A DNA stretch of 21,020 nucleotides from Funneliformis mosseae (lineage: Eukaryota > Glomeromycota > Glomeromycetes > Glomerales > Glomeraceae). The DNA lies in contig CAJVPP010001300.1 of the NCBI GenBank assembly GCA_910592005.1, positions 1 to 21,020 on the forward strand. Reading direction: 5' to 3'. Position 1 is the stretch's first letter; the number at the start of each line of letters is the position of its first letter. A program made the position numbers and the translations under genes. Positions 1 through 10,493 of this stretch are shown in pieces. The notes below the pieces were generated by a model, which was not told the DNA's origin, did not search any database, and saw only the letters and a list, made by a program, of their open reading frames with translations.

Positions 1-138
1 GTCAAATTGAGTCGAGTTTAAAATTTATATAACTCGAATCAAATCAAATTAAAAGATTTTATAAAATAAATTTGACTTGACTCAACTTGAAAAAAGAGAG
101 TTGAATAGAGTTGATCTTTAAACTCGACTCGACTTGAC
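1..138. repeat. Imperfect inverted repeat rich in GACTC/GAGTC
   Basis: Bases 1-22 and 117-138 are inverted copies of each other with 20 of 22 positions matching. The arms and the stretch between them are built from variations of GACTC, GAGTC and ACTTGA. The left arm starts at the window edge, so the element may extend beyond it. It could be the end of a foldback element or part of a degenerate satellite. No coding sequence is seen in it. Confidence 0.5.
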
Positions 139-176
139 TCATTTAGAACTCTAGAATCTGATAGAGTTCAGTAGTC

Positions 177-636
177 AAGAAATAATTACTGGAATAAGGT
201 AGATAAGAGTGATTTAAATTCTTTATACATAATTGAAGCTATCTTACAGAGAGCATTTATAAAAGAAGAATTATAATATAAAGATAATGTTATATTTAGC
301 ATTACTGTAATCTTGATATATTTGAACTTTTCATATATTCAAGCTGAAATTTTTGCTTTAAAAGTAAAAGAGTGTATGAAACAACAAAATTCAGATCAAT
401 TTATATAAAGCTTGGTAATTTATTTTTGATTTTTTTGATGTGAATGAATATGTAAGTATACTAATTTATAACAATAATATTAATATTAATTTAAATTTTT
501 TAATAGTTTAAAAGTAAGGAGTAATCAGAAGAGTTCATTCAAGAAAGTAATTTTAAAGAAGCTTCTGAAAATTTAGAAAATAATAATAATAGGAATAAAA
601 CAGATGATTTTAGTGATAGTAGTAGCGAAGGAGATT
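177..636 (+). pseudogene. Degenerate coding remnant, unrecognised
   Basis: Two pieces look coding-like. From about 177 to 408 one frame reads with a single internal stop near 271 and contains protein-like text such as FSYIQAEIFALKVKECMKQQ. From about 517 to 636 a second stretch gives an acidic, serine-rich tail ending DDFSDSSSEGD and a stop, typical of a protein C-terminus. AT-rich DNA that could be an intron lies between them, with a TTTAATAG acceptor-like end near 508. The internal stop, lack of a start and poor junctions suggest a broken gene fragment. I do not recognise a family. Confidence 0.25.
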
Positions 637-639
637 AAT

Positions 640-1596
640 GTAATAATATATTTACTAATTAATAATATTTATTAATAATATTAATAGTATTTATATAAAA
701 TAAAATTAATAAATACATGTCATTATACATGTAAATTTAAATGTTGTTATATATATTGATTTACTAAACATACCATTTTACATATTAATCAGCATTAATA
801 TTTTTACGTGTTATTCTATATTGTCTTAATTAAATAGCATAATTTGATATTAATCAACATATAATGCATTATTTTATGTATATTTAACTTCCTGATGTAT
901 GCATATACAGTCTTAGTTAAAGTAATAATAAACAGTTTTTTTAACCTTATATACTGTATATAATTTAATATCAAATATAAATAAATTTTTTTAAAACAAA
1001 AACAAAAACAATATTTATAAATTTTATTAGATAATTATATGTAGTGTATTCTTCATTTATATCAATACATGCTTGAATTCAATTAAATATGTTATTCATA
1101 TAGTTAAATAATATAAAGTTATCAAGTTATCTTATTTTTTCATTAAAAAACATTTAATTTAAAATTTTTTAATACAACTAATATTTTTAATATTTTTCTT
1201 ATTTTTTTTTTAAAATATCCTAAATATTGTATATTTCTATTCTAAAAGAACTTTACGACTTTACAACTTATTTTAATAGATATTAATAGTATTATGATTT
1301 TAATGAGTAATGAAAAAGTTTAAAGAGTTTTAATTTCTTTTTTTATTGTTATTTTTATATAAATATTCTATTATCTAATTTAATCTAATATATAATGAAT
1401 TAAATTAAAATATTAGAGTTGTTGTGATCTATATAAAAAGCAATATCTATATCGCAATTATTTTGATAATGACTATATATTAAACAATTTAAATTATTTT
1501 TAATGTATCATAAAAATATGTATTATATGTGATCTCTTTAGATTCCTTTGTAATGAGATGATTAGCTAATTAGAAAAATAGGTTTAATTATATATA
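640..1596. other. AT-rich intergenic DNA, possible mariner scrap
   Basis: This stretch is extremely AT-rich and holds no open frame of note. The only possible content is around 1040-1110 on the minus strand. There a translation contains IQACIDINEEY, resembling the C-terminal end of Tc1/mariner transposases, and shares a 13-base string with the matching part of the element next door. Otherwise I see nothing in it. Confidence 0.3.
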
Positions 1597-2923
1597 CACT
1601 ACCCTATCAAAAGTATCTGGTTAATCAATTTAAAAATTATATTTTATTATAATATTATAAATTTTTAATATTTAGTTGACCATCCTTGACTTTCAATACA
1701 TGCTTCTATCCGATGTAACATACTTTTAATTAAATTAATATAAGTTTTAGATGGAATTTTTTTTCATTCTTTTTGCAATGCTTTTTTGAGTTTATATAAA
1801 TTTTTTGGATATCCTGATCATTTTTGAAGTCTTTGTTCTAGTTCATGCCACAAATGTTCAATAAGATTAAGGTCTGAAGATTGAGAAGGCCAATCTGGAA
1901 GAATCTTAATCTTTTTCTTTATAATCTAATTTTTGACATTCCTTGTAGTATGAATAGGAACATTATCATCCTGAAATGTATAAGGCTGTTTATGATATTT
2001 AGAATAGATGAATGATAATAAATTTTTTTCTAAAATATCAATATAACCAAATTTATTCATTTTACATCTACTTTTACTAATGGTTCTAATCTTTTTCCTG
2101 AAAAACATCTCATACTATAACACCTCCACCACTATGTTTAACCGTTGGTATTAAATTCTTAATATTGTATCAGGTTCTATCTTTTTGCCAAACATGAACA
2201 GGACTATCATTTTGAAAAAGGGTAAATCTGGACTTATTACTCCAGATGACAGTTTTTCACTGTCTAACTGACCAATCTTATCGTTCTATACATCATGACA
2301 ATTATTTTTTACGTTAGACTTCAGTAAGTAGCAGTTTTGACGCAGAAACTCGTGAATTAATCCCTATTTGATGAAGGTTTTTATGAATAGTTATAGCTGA
2401 AATTTTTTTATCTTGTGAACTATTAAATTTTTATTGAATTTCTTCAAAAGAAAGTCGATTGTTTTTTTGACAATTTTTGAAAGGTTATAACAATCATCAT
2501 TATTCATAAAACATAGTTTTCTGATTCTTTTAGCTGTTAATCTATTGTTGAGATTTTTGTATCGAGAAATTGTGTCTGTAATAGTACTTTTTAGAATTTT
2601 TAAGATATGACTAATGGCTTTATGAGTCTTTCCTCCTATCCAAAGTCTAATAATTTTTCTACGCTCAAATTCATTTAATTCATGATTTTTTTTCATGCTT
2701 TGAAGGTGCAGTAAAAAAGTTAAAGATCATTACTACGCAAAATTGATTATTGTTTTTATTTTTATTGACAAATTTGGTGTATACATCATAATAAAAAACA
2801 AATATATAAATTTTATTTGTCAGAATTGAAGCATTTATTTAAAAAAAAAATTTATATTAATTAATATATCTGATCTCGAAATAATCAAAAAGAGCTTGAC
2901 CGGATACTTTTGATAGGGTAGTG
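1597..2923 (-). mobile_element. Tc1/mariner DNA transposon, non-autonomous
   Basis: Both ends carry the same terminal inverted repeat, starting CACTACCCTATCAAAAGTAT. The first 27 positions match at 25 between the left end (1597-1623) and the reverse complement of the right end (2897-2923). Each end abuts TA (1595-1596 and 2924-2925), as expected for the TA target duplication of this superfamily. The 1,327-bp length is normal for Tc1/mariner. The single transposase frame lies on the minus strand and is broken. The element should not move itself, but its intact ends could still be recognised by a related transposase supplied in trans. Confidence 0.92.
1690..2696 (-). pseudogene. Broken Tc1/mariner transposase
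   Basis: The reading begins at the ATG at 2696 with a helix-turn-helix region (NEFERRKIIRLWIGGKTHKA and on), the DNA-binding end of Tc1-type transposases. Further along come the remains of the DDE catalytic domain. The block around the first catalytic Asp reads IWSNKSRF near 2205-2250, so Asp appears replaced by Asn. The second Asp block reads TFQDDNVPIH near 1960-1985. The third block reads WPSQSSDLNLIEHLW near 1850-1892, with its Glu kept. Stop codons and frame changes separate these blocks, for example the stop near 2391 and another after LEQRLQK near 1825. It is a pseudogene of a recognisable family. Confidence 0.88.
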
Positions 2924-3173
2924 TATATATATCAAAAATTTATTTATATAGATATCTTTATAATAAAGAAATCATAATTATCCATTAAAAAACACTAGGC
3001 CTAATATGAGCAAAACTTTATTATATGTGTAATAATAATTATGCTTTACAATATTATATATAAAAAAGTGAAAATGTAATATTATATTCTGATTTCAAAA
3101 TTCAGGTATTTTGTAATCTATATTAAATTATACTTTTTAGCTAATTTTGTCTAATATATTTTTAACTTAAGAT

Positions 3174-5249
3174 TAGAGATAGTTTTTAATAATTGGTCAG
3201 TTTCAGCTTAGCAAACTTTCAATTTAAGAAGTTAATAGTTAATTATAATTTTTAAACTAACAGTCAAACTATAACTTTATTAACTATAAATAAAATTTAT
3301 AGCATTTTTAAATAGCCTTTTTTATTATAAACTGAAAAAATTTAAAATCAATAACTATCTCAAACTATTTAAATAATTTAATAATAAAAATTATCATTTA
3401 ATCTTATGAAGTATTATTAAAATAAATTAAATTAACAATAATAAATATAAAATTATTATAATATGATAAAATTATTAAGCTTTATAAAATATTATTCAAA
3501 TCATTATTATTTTTACTAACTTTTTCAATTATTTAACTCTTTAAGTATAATAATACTTGTGCTGTATCTAGATCTAATCTATTATGCAATTTAGAAATTG
3601 TAAGTCTTGCAATTGAAAATATTTGCTTATATAGCATATTTATAGCTGAATAGCTAATAAAATTATTAATTATTTTTATGTACTTTTTATAATTCTAACA
3701 GTTTACATTCACTATCTATAAATAAAATTAGATATTGTTCTAATTTATTATTTATATTGAGTTATGCAATAGATTAAAATTGATTGATAAGATTTCTTAA
3801 CTAAATATGAATATTAATTTCTTTATAATTTAAAGATTATCTATCTATAATTTTGGTGATATTACTAATATTTAAATAATACTTGCTAAATTTATAATGA
3901 ATTGAATTAACAAACATGTATTGTGTTTATGCTATTAGTAATTTTATATTTCAAATGTTATTTTAAGATTTAAAATATAAAATAAAAATATCTAAAAGTT
4001 GAAAAATAATGATGAAAGAGCTAATATAAGATAATATATAAATGACAAAACTGAGATCAATTTTTATAAGAAATTAAAAAATCTTATTAAATATTTTGTA
4101 AGTATATTAAATAAAATAATAAAATATTTATATATTTACATTATATTTACCTATTCATTATTGATTAAATTATATCAATAAAATCATCTTGATATTATGT
4201 AATAAGCATATTAGCTTGAAATTGAATATTTTAAAACTTTTAAGCATTAAATAAGTATAATTTTAACGTGTATCAATATTTATTTATAGTTCTAAATATA
4301 AAAGATTTTGTGATTCAAATATATGTTGTAATTCTTCTGTCAATAAATTAGACCTTTTGATTTTATTTATAAAATTCTGAACTTTTTTAATTACTTTATA
4401 AACTTGAAGACCATATTGTATAGTAATATTAAATATGTAAACATCACATTAATAGTAAATTATTAAATTTCGTGTTTGATTCATCACCTATTTTACAATC
4501 ACATGCAATCATAGCAAAATTGTTATTAGTTGTTAATGTTAAAACCTTTGTAGTAAGGTTATATTTAATTAACAAATTCAATAAAGTTTCTGATATATTC
4601 ATACTAGAATGAGATGTAATAAATATCCAATAAAAATTTACGTATTTGCCAATTATCATCTATCCATAAATAGTTACACCTAAAAAGGCGTGATTACTTC
4701 TATAGGCACTTGTCAGTTGTTAGGATAACCATTCCTTGAATTTTTGAATATTATAGTTTAATCTTTCTTGCCAAATTTGAAAATATGTGATTTGATATAG
4801 TGCCAATTTGGTATACAATAGCGTGGATCAAATTTTTCGATCATTTTAATAAAACGAGTCTTCTTCAACAAATGGAAAAAGGTTGCGTGCTTAAAATTAT
4901 CCAGTTGATTACGAATTTATTATATTCTAATTGTTCTTGTCGATTATATGGATTAAATTTCGTTAAAGTATTTGATTCATAAATATCTTTTCTATGTGTT
5001 TTTAAGGTTCTGGTAGATGTTGAAGCTTGGTATGTAATATCACAATGGTTACAAATTTGCGATGGGTGAAGCAGGTTTTATACGTATAGGTCCATTAAGT
5101 CTACTATTAGCTTGTAATAAAGTATTTGATCAGAAACTAGGTTTGTACAGGTCAATCAAACTGTGGCTTAAACTGAATAAAACTATCATATATCGGTTTG
5201 GGTTTAAACAATGGTTTAAATAATTTGCTTTGAACTGATTCCATCCCTA
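3174..5249 (-). mobile_element. Decayed hAT-superfamily DNA transposon
   Basis: The element starts TAGAGATAG at 3174 and ends, read inward on the other strand, TAGGGATGG at 5249, two mismatches in nine. Immediately outside are CTTAAGAT (3166-3173) and CTTGAGAT (5250-5257), an 8-bp target duplication with one difference. Eight bases is the hallmark duplication of hAT elements. Inside, the minus strand holds a frameshifted hAT transposase. Its 2,076-bp length is short for an autonomous hAT, suggesting internal deletions. The ends were found independently of the coding remains, and the two agree. Confidence 0.82.
3533..5060 (-). pseudogene. hAT transposase remnant (BED finger to dimerisation domain)
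   Basis: Reading the minus strand from 5060 down, pieces in different frames line up in hAT order. A BED-type zinc finger start (ICNHCDITYQASTSTRTLK) lies near 4990-5056. A PFSFVEEDSFIKMIEKFDPR-like region follows near 4815-4885 after allowing one frame change. A YRSNHAFLGVTIYG block lies near 4660-4710, then KYNLTTKVLTLTTNNNFAMI near 4510-4590, and a GLQVYKVIKKVQNFINKIKR block near 4340-4415. The C-terminal dimerisation motif (FSIARLTISKLHNRLD) near 3565-3620 ends at a stop at 3533. Repeated stops and frameshifts make it non-functional. The second zinc ligand pair of the finger is not clear. Confidence 0.8.
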
Positions 5250-5257
5250 CTTGAGAT

Positions 5258-5642
5258 TATCGTCACTTAATTTTGAAATATGATGTCGCTGAAAACGTTT
5301 TTATTGGGCAAGAACTTTTCCGATATCGTACTGCGCATTTATTTGGATCAAAGACTTGTTGAATAAACAGAAAAATCGCATGAATGGCACGGCACACATA
5401 GGTTAAAAAAATACATATAAAGCCCAAACTAATAATGCTTTATTGATTTTGCATGGTGTATTTTTTTATCTTTTATTTCCCGCAACCATAATATGCATAT
5501 TGTTAAAAGGTAAAAGACTATTTACAACGTTTATACACGAAAAGAAAAGTATGAGCTATATTTACTTTTCAAAACATTAAAATAAAAAGACAAAAAGACG
5601 GACATTCATTGAGTGTTACGTCCTTTTGCTTTTTTTGGGTCC
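5258..5642. other. Intergenic stretch downstream of RPAC2
   Basis: This stretch lies between the hAT target duplication and the stop codon of RPAC2. Its composition is less extreme than the transposon-rich side. It probably holds the 3' untranslated region and polyadenylation signals of RPAC2, which ends at 5643 on the minus strand. I see no gene or RNA in it. Confidence 0.4.
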
Positions 5643-6258
5643 TTATGATAAATTATTAATCTCATCAAAATCTTTATTAGCTTTATAAAATATTTCGGTC
5701 ACCTTTGCACACAACGCTTTTAAATCTTCAAGTCCTTTACGCAATGCGTCTACTGCCGTTGTATTCTCTAAAGAAAAATAATAAATTGTCAATTTTTTTA
5801 TAGAAATGTGATTAATATGATCATTTGTTGTTACCTGTTGTTTGAATTCTTATGTTAAGCTTATCTTCCGATGGGTGTGGGATAGAATAACCACAGTACT
5901 CTACTTCAGGACTTTTTTTCAACAAATATAAATTTAGTTATGAAGATTTGTTTACTCGAGTTGAATAGAACAATAGCATAAAATACTACTTTTGAATGAT
6001 CATATAACGTAAAGCATTTCCCAAAGTATGATCCTCACCAGTAATGTTAAAGGTTACGCTCTGAGGATCTTTTATGGCTCCCTTTTCAGTGTGCTTATTA
6101 ATTAATTATAACGCAATAATTTTTTAATGACTTAAGTTTACACGTTTAACCATAAATTTTTAAAAAATGACACTCACAAAATTCAAAATGTCGTTAACTT
6201 CAACATCAGAATCTGAAAGTTCATCCCCAATATTGCTATTATCATCTGTGTCGTCCAT
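5643..6258 (-). CDS. RPC19: RNA polymerase I and III subunit AC19 (RPAC2)
   Basis: Four exons on minus: 6178-6258, 5990-6093, 5835-5911 and 5643-5767, giving 128 residues, close to the family's usual 130-140. The protein is the Rpb11-like partner of AC40. That heterodimer nucleates assembly of RNA polymerases I and III in the nucleus and corresponds to the bacterial alpha dimer. An acidic N-terminal tail of about 27 residues is followed by the conserved core: [20 protein letters not shown], then [20 protein letters not shown], then [20 protein letters not shown], ending in a helix. The introns are 84, 78 and 67 nt with GT-AG ends, and all phases fit. The start is the only ATG giving the acidic leader. 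It is followed on the same strand by nothing but transposon remains. Confidence 0.93.
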
Positions 6259-6901
6259 TGGCAACTGAATTCTTCAAACATAAAAAAAAAGTTTGTAAGG
6301 TGTTATTATTTCAACGTAGATTATCTTCACGTGGGACGAATTAGATTCAAAGTTTCGTGTCGCATAATAAATAGATCGACAAAATTCGTAAAATGGAAGA
6401 TCTTCGACATACCCGCGTCAAAGAAATGTCAAAAATCAATCGAATGATTTTTAAATCATCAAATCATTTCACAGATCGGAATAATATAAATATGCTTCCC
6501 CATTAAAAAAAAATATTTATTTTATTTTATTTTTTTTTTTTGTAAATCCAATAGTTCTTTCATATATATCTTTCCTCCAAACAAATTAAAGAAAATAATC
6601 GAGAAACTAAATTGTATATTGAAAAAATGTACAATAAAAAAATGTACAAAAGAAGCTGATAATAATAATAATAATAAAAATAAAAAATAATAATAATAGT
6701 AATAATAATAATAATAATAATATAATAACTTCCCGCAAAAAAAAAATCAAACTAGGGAAGTAATTATTAATTGTCTTTTCGAGGGAAAAAAATTTTTTTT
6801 TTTGAAACCGTGTACTTGGTCTTTATCGACAAAAGACAAATATTCAATGTCCTTTTTCGTTCCCTCCATTACGACCTAAGGTTCTGATTCTTTTCAAATA
6901 G
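6259..6901. promoter_or_regulatory. RPAC2 promoter region and mitoferrin 3' region
   Basis: Intergenic DNA between the RPAC2 start (6258) and the mitoferrin stop (6902), both on minus. The part near 6258 must hold the RPAC2 promoter and the part near 6902 the mitoferrin 3' UTR. It contains an AAT microsatellite (6659-6727), a T run near 6530-6541 and an A7/T11 junction at 6786-6803. No coding frame is apparent. Confidence 0.45.
6659..6727. repeat. AAT trinucleotide microsatellite
   Basis: About 69 bp of nearly uninterrupted AAT units, broken by two short A-rich insertions and one AGT. It lies in the intergenic DNA between mitoferrin and RPAC2 and is likely polymorphic in length between strains. 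Confidence 0.85.
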
Positions 6902-8104
6902 TTATTGCGTAATATGTAGCTTATCAGGTATTTGATTTCGATCGTGAGACATAATGAACCACTTAAAGTATTCATACATCGACCAACAAATAGCAGTTGA
7001 AGGTACATGTGTTAGTACTCTTGGTCTCAACCCTCTCAAAAAACCCTTTAAACCATTTCGTTCGTAAATCAATCGAAAGGATGCCAAAAGACCATTACAA
7101 TTTCGAATACGAAGATCATCGGAATTCCCCCGTGTCTGTAACAAGGTCTTTGCAACATCTAAAGGCGTTGTTGCGGCAGCGGCTATTGCACCTGCAAGAC
7201 CTCCAGCTATAACATGAGTCTTTGGATCGTATTGTCCATTTGGATTTAAGACCTTGCGAAAATATTCATAAGAACTAAATTGAACCACTTGAAAGGGAAT
7301 GGTCATCGTGAGCGTAGTAGGATAAGATATGTAGAAGGCTATCAACCCTTCTCTTGCATATACCGATCGTGCGCATTCAAGCACATTACGATACTTTGAT
7401 CCGTGAACTTGCATTCGTTGTTTGATAACTGCAAGAGAGAAAATTTAGGTTAGGTTTTGGTAACTGAAATATTTCTTTTTTTTTTAAAAAATAAAAAATA
7501 TTTACCATCAAATGGATTCATTAATGCGTCGCTTGCTATTGTTGCGAATGCTCCTGCAGCTCCTAGAAATTTAAATTAATAATGGTTAATAATGAACAAT
7601 TTTAATAGGACAAATCTTGAAAGACGCTTACCGGTCGCAAATGGATGGTGTCCTTGCGTTGCATTCGCACCAAATAAATCTTTGCAAAATTCATAAGTTC
7701 CAAAATATAAGGCATGCGCTGGACCCGCACCCAATATTACAGAATTGACTCCTCTCCACAAGGTTCGCACTCCTTCCGTTGAGGAAATACGAGAAATTGC
7801 ATTTATGACACCCGTATATATCGCCTGTTTTCCTGGATTCAATATTTGCATCCTAGTCTAAATAGCATATAATGATTTTAAATAAATAAATTATGAAGAA
7901 TGCGATACAAATTCTTTGAAAATAACAAAAAATTTATTGAACTTTGTATATGCATACCTTTATGCTATCTACAGGATACATGACCGTATGCTCACCTATA
8001 CCAGCAAAAGCACCAGCGATCAGGTTTGCCGCCAAAGAAGAGTTAGGTAGAGCCTCATATTCATGGTCTAATATTTCTTCCATTTCTAAGGACAACGTAT
8101 TCAT
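6902..8104 (-). CDS. MRS4: Mitoferrin, mitochondrial iron carrier (SLC25A28/37, MRS3/4 type)
   Basis: Four exons on minus: 7958-8104, 7632-7857, 7506-7562 and 6902-7428, giving 318 residues, normal for this family. Mitoferrins bring ferrous iron across the mitochondrial inner membrane for haem and iron-sulphur cluster synthesis. Three carrier repeats are visible, each with its signature motif: PVDSIKTRMQ (44-53), PFDVIKQRMQ (141-150) and PLDVAKTLLQTRG (232-244). The GHHPFAT stretch before repeat 2 and the MNPFD context (139-143) are typical of mitoferrin rather than other SLC25 members. Six membrane helices are expected. Introns are 100, 69 and 77 nt. The start at 8104 gives a short acidic lead before helix 1. 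It diverges from EMC2, with 425 bp between start codons. Confidence 0.93.
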
Positions 8105-8529
8105 AAGCTCGAAAACAAATTCAAAAAAAAAAAATTTTTTTTTATTATTATTATTTGGCTGACGAAAAATGAAAATTTTTGATAGAAGTAATTGATTGCG
8201 TTATTTTTTTTTTGGTAAATATTAAATTCCATCTGATAATTTAATACAAATACAAACTGATAATCCCAAATAAAACGTGTAGTATTTCAATATCAATCAT
8301 GTTAATTTATATTAGTTATCAGTTTTCCCTGCATTGATTAGTTTACACAATAAAAAAAGAAATCAGATCTTTGATTTTTCATTATCATTATTATTAATTC
8401 AATAAATATATACTATATGATACAAATCAAGTATCATGCCTTATTTTAGTTTAACTAGATTTTATATCATTAATATTGACATAATATCTTTGCCTATCAA
8501 ATTTTATCTTTTTTTGTTTGAATAAATTT
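8105..8529. promoter_or_regulatory. Divergent promoter region, mitoferrin and EMC2
   Basis: 425 bp separate the two start codons, which face away from each other, so both promoters must lie here. Just upstream of the mitoferrin ATG is a run of 12 A joined to 9 T (8123-8143), followed by TAT repeats and a second T run near 8203-8213. I see no iron-responsive site or other defined motif I could support. Confidence 0.5.
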
Positions 8530-9795
8530 ATGATGGTGTCTTTTGACTATAAAACGGCAGTTACGACACTTCAAGAATTGCGCAAGAGCGGAGAAAGAAA
8601 GTCCGAACTTGTTGTTTTTTTAGGCGAAAGTCTGATTAACCGAGGTTACACGGGTAAACTTGGCGATGAAGGTTTGTGAGTTTCTAGTTTGTAGTTTTAA
8701 TAGATACTTTATCCATTAATCGATAGTTTTATTTAATTTAGTTTGGTCGGTATATGAACAGATATTCATCGCTGCGCTTGATTTAGAAAATGATCAATTA
8801 ACCATTGTAATGTGTTCACATTTAACTTGAAAAGCAATTTTTCGTTTATTTAAAAGTAAAAAAATAATAATGCTGTTTATGACATCGAAAGAAATGTCTA
8901 GAGAACTTAAATAAAAGATTCCCAGGATCGCCTCGCGTAAAGATATTGGAAGGAATGAAATTAGAAGCTGATGATAAATTAGATTCCGCTTTAGCTTTAT
9001 ATGAAGACATTCTAAAAGAAGATGAAGCAAATATAGTAAGTAACGAGCATATTCAGAAAGGGTTAAAAGACAAAAATAAGCTGATTTTTGATTTGTTCTA
9101 CTTAGGCAGCATCAAAACGTCGAATTGCGGTATATAAAGCCAAGGGACAGGATGGTCAAGCAATTGATGCATTGACGCGATACCTTGATGCGGTTTATAA
9201 TGACGCGGAGGCATGGCTTGAATTATCAGCCTTGTATTTGAATTATCATTTGTAAGTAATATCAGAATAATGATTCAAATAACGTTAATTATGTATTTAT
9301 ATTTATATTATCATGTTTATTCACAGATATCAACAGGCAGGATTTTGTCTTGAAGAACTTATTTTACTTCAACCGCAAAATCATTTTTATCATCTTAAAT
9401 ACGCTGAAGTTTTATACACTAGTGATAATATCCCTGTTGCCTTAAAACAATTTTGCCGTGTGTTGGAATTATGTGAAGATAATATTAGGGCGCTATGTGG
9501 AATTAAATTGGTATTTGATCATAATCTCAATTGTGTCAATTTTTTTATGAAATAAAACTTTTATAAATTTTCTCAATTTTCATTTATTTTACAGTGTACG
9601 TCTCGTCTACTAAATCTGTCAAATATTTCAAATGCGTCAACTTCGAATTCCGTTTATCTTGAATCGAAAACGATTTCTGATTTGAATGCGTTAGCGGTGG
9701 AACGTTTAACTGCTATATATTCAAAAAATCAACATGGTGGAAAAACCGCGATTGAAATAAAAAATGTCGTGATCGATTGGCTGAGCCAATCTTAA
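8530..9795 (+). CDS. EMC2: ER membrane protein complex subunit 2 (EMC2)
   Basis: Six exons: 8530-8671, 8742-8806, 8892-9035, 9106-9251, 9327-9510 and 9595-9795, giving 293 residues, matching the usual near 300. EMC2 is the cytosolic TPR scaffold of the ER membrane complex, which inserts tail-anchored and multi-pass membrane proteins. Family landmarks are LGDEVWSVYEQIFIAALD, KRFPGSPRVKILEGMKLEA and the TPR region ALYEDILKEDEANIAASKRR. LELSALYLNYHLYQQAGFCL follows, then YAEVLYTSDNIPVALKQF. Exon 3 starts after GAAAG at 8891. A later acceptor at 8917 would lose the conserved KCLENLNKRF segment. Intron 1 uses a weak GTTTGT donor, but the nearby GTGAGT at 8676 breaks the frame. Two ATGs in tandem (8530 and 8533) make the start uncertain by one residue. 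Confidence 0.92.
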
Positions 9796-9967
9796 GCTTA
9801 TTAAATAATTTAAATTATCTTTGAAAATGTGTTCTAATTTCCATTATGCGTCCATTCTTAAAAATTTATCGCATTCTAGCGAATAATTAAATTTATTAAA
9901 ATTGAATATGATCCATTTTTATTATACTCGTGAAAAAAAAAAATCAAGAGTTTAAAATTTTCTTAAT

Positions 9968-10390
9968 TTAAGAAGCGATAGTAACTTCAACTTCAACACC
10001 TGGTTCGATTGAAATGGAAGTCTAGAAATATAATATGATTAAAGTCATTCAGTGATACGTATATATATACATATATACATATATATTATATAATTAATTC
10101 CACTTACAATTTGTTTCACAATTTCACTAGGAGAAAGCAAATCAATCAAACGTTTATGAATTCTCATTTCATATCTATCCCAAGTTTTACTACCTTCACC
10201 ACAGGGTGATTTACGAGTGGTAATTCTCAAAACTTTAGTAGGAAGACGTACAGGTCCTTTAACATTTAATTGTTTCTCATTCGCTCTTCCAATCAGGTCA
10301 GAACAAACTTTTTCAAGAGCTTTAACATTACGAGAAGTTAAAGTAATACGGATGCGATGTTTCTAAAGATTTTGAAATTAATCGATTAAA

Positions 10391-10426
<36 letters not shown>

Positions 10427-10493
10427 GTGTTATTTAAAATACTTGAGGCGCATCTTCAACATATTCATCTTTACCCTTAGCGACATAACTCAT
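9968..10493 (-). CDS. RPS20: 40S ribosomal protein uS10 (RPS20)
   Basis: Three exons on minus: 10443-10493, 10108-10362 and 9968-10021, giving 119 residues, the normal eukaryotic length. uS10 sits in the head of the small ribosomal subunit. The sequence shows the family core [20 protein letters not shown], then the [20 protein letters not shown] loop, [19 protein letters not shown] and the C-terminal [17 protein letters not shown]. Intron 1 (80 nt) contains a T16/A19 inverted run, and intron 2 is 86 nt and TA-rich. As in many ribosomal protein genes, an intron follows shortly after the start codon. It converges with EMC2 (172 bp between stops) and diverges from the F-box gene (246 bp between starts). 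Confidence 0.96.
10391..10425. repeat. T16/A19 inverted homopolymer in RPS20 intron 1
   Basis: Sixteen T are followed directly by nineteen A, a perfect self-complementary run inside intron 1 of RPS20. On the transcript it could fold into an A-U hairpin covering nearly half of the 80-nt intron. Such runs are prone to length change and sequencing error. Confidence 0.8.

Noticed and set aside
4800..4982. Plus-strand open frame of 60 codons inside the hAT element
   Set aside because: It is the antisense of the transposase remnant, whose minus-strand translation matches known hAT blocks. The plus-strand text resembles nothing.
5560..5640. Possible hairpin or small RNA near the RPAC2 3' end
   Set aside because: The AAAAGACGGAC / GTCCTTTT pairing is short and imperfect and is easily explained by A and T richness.
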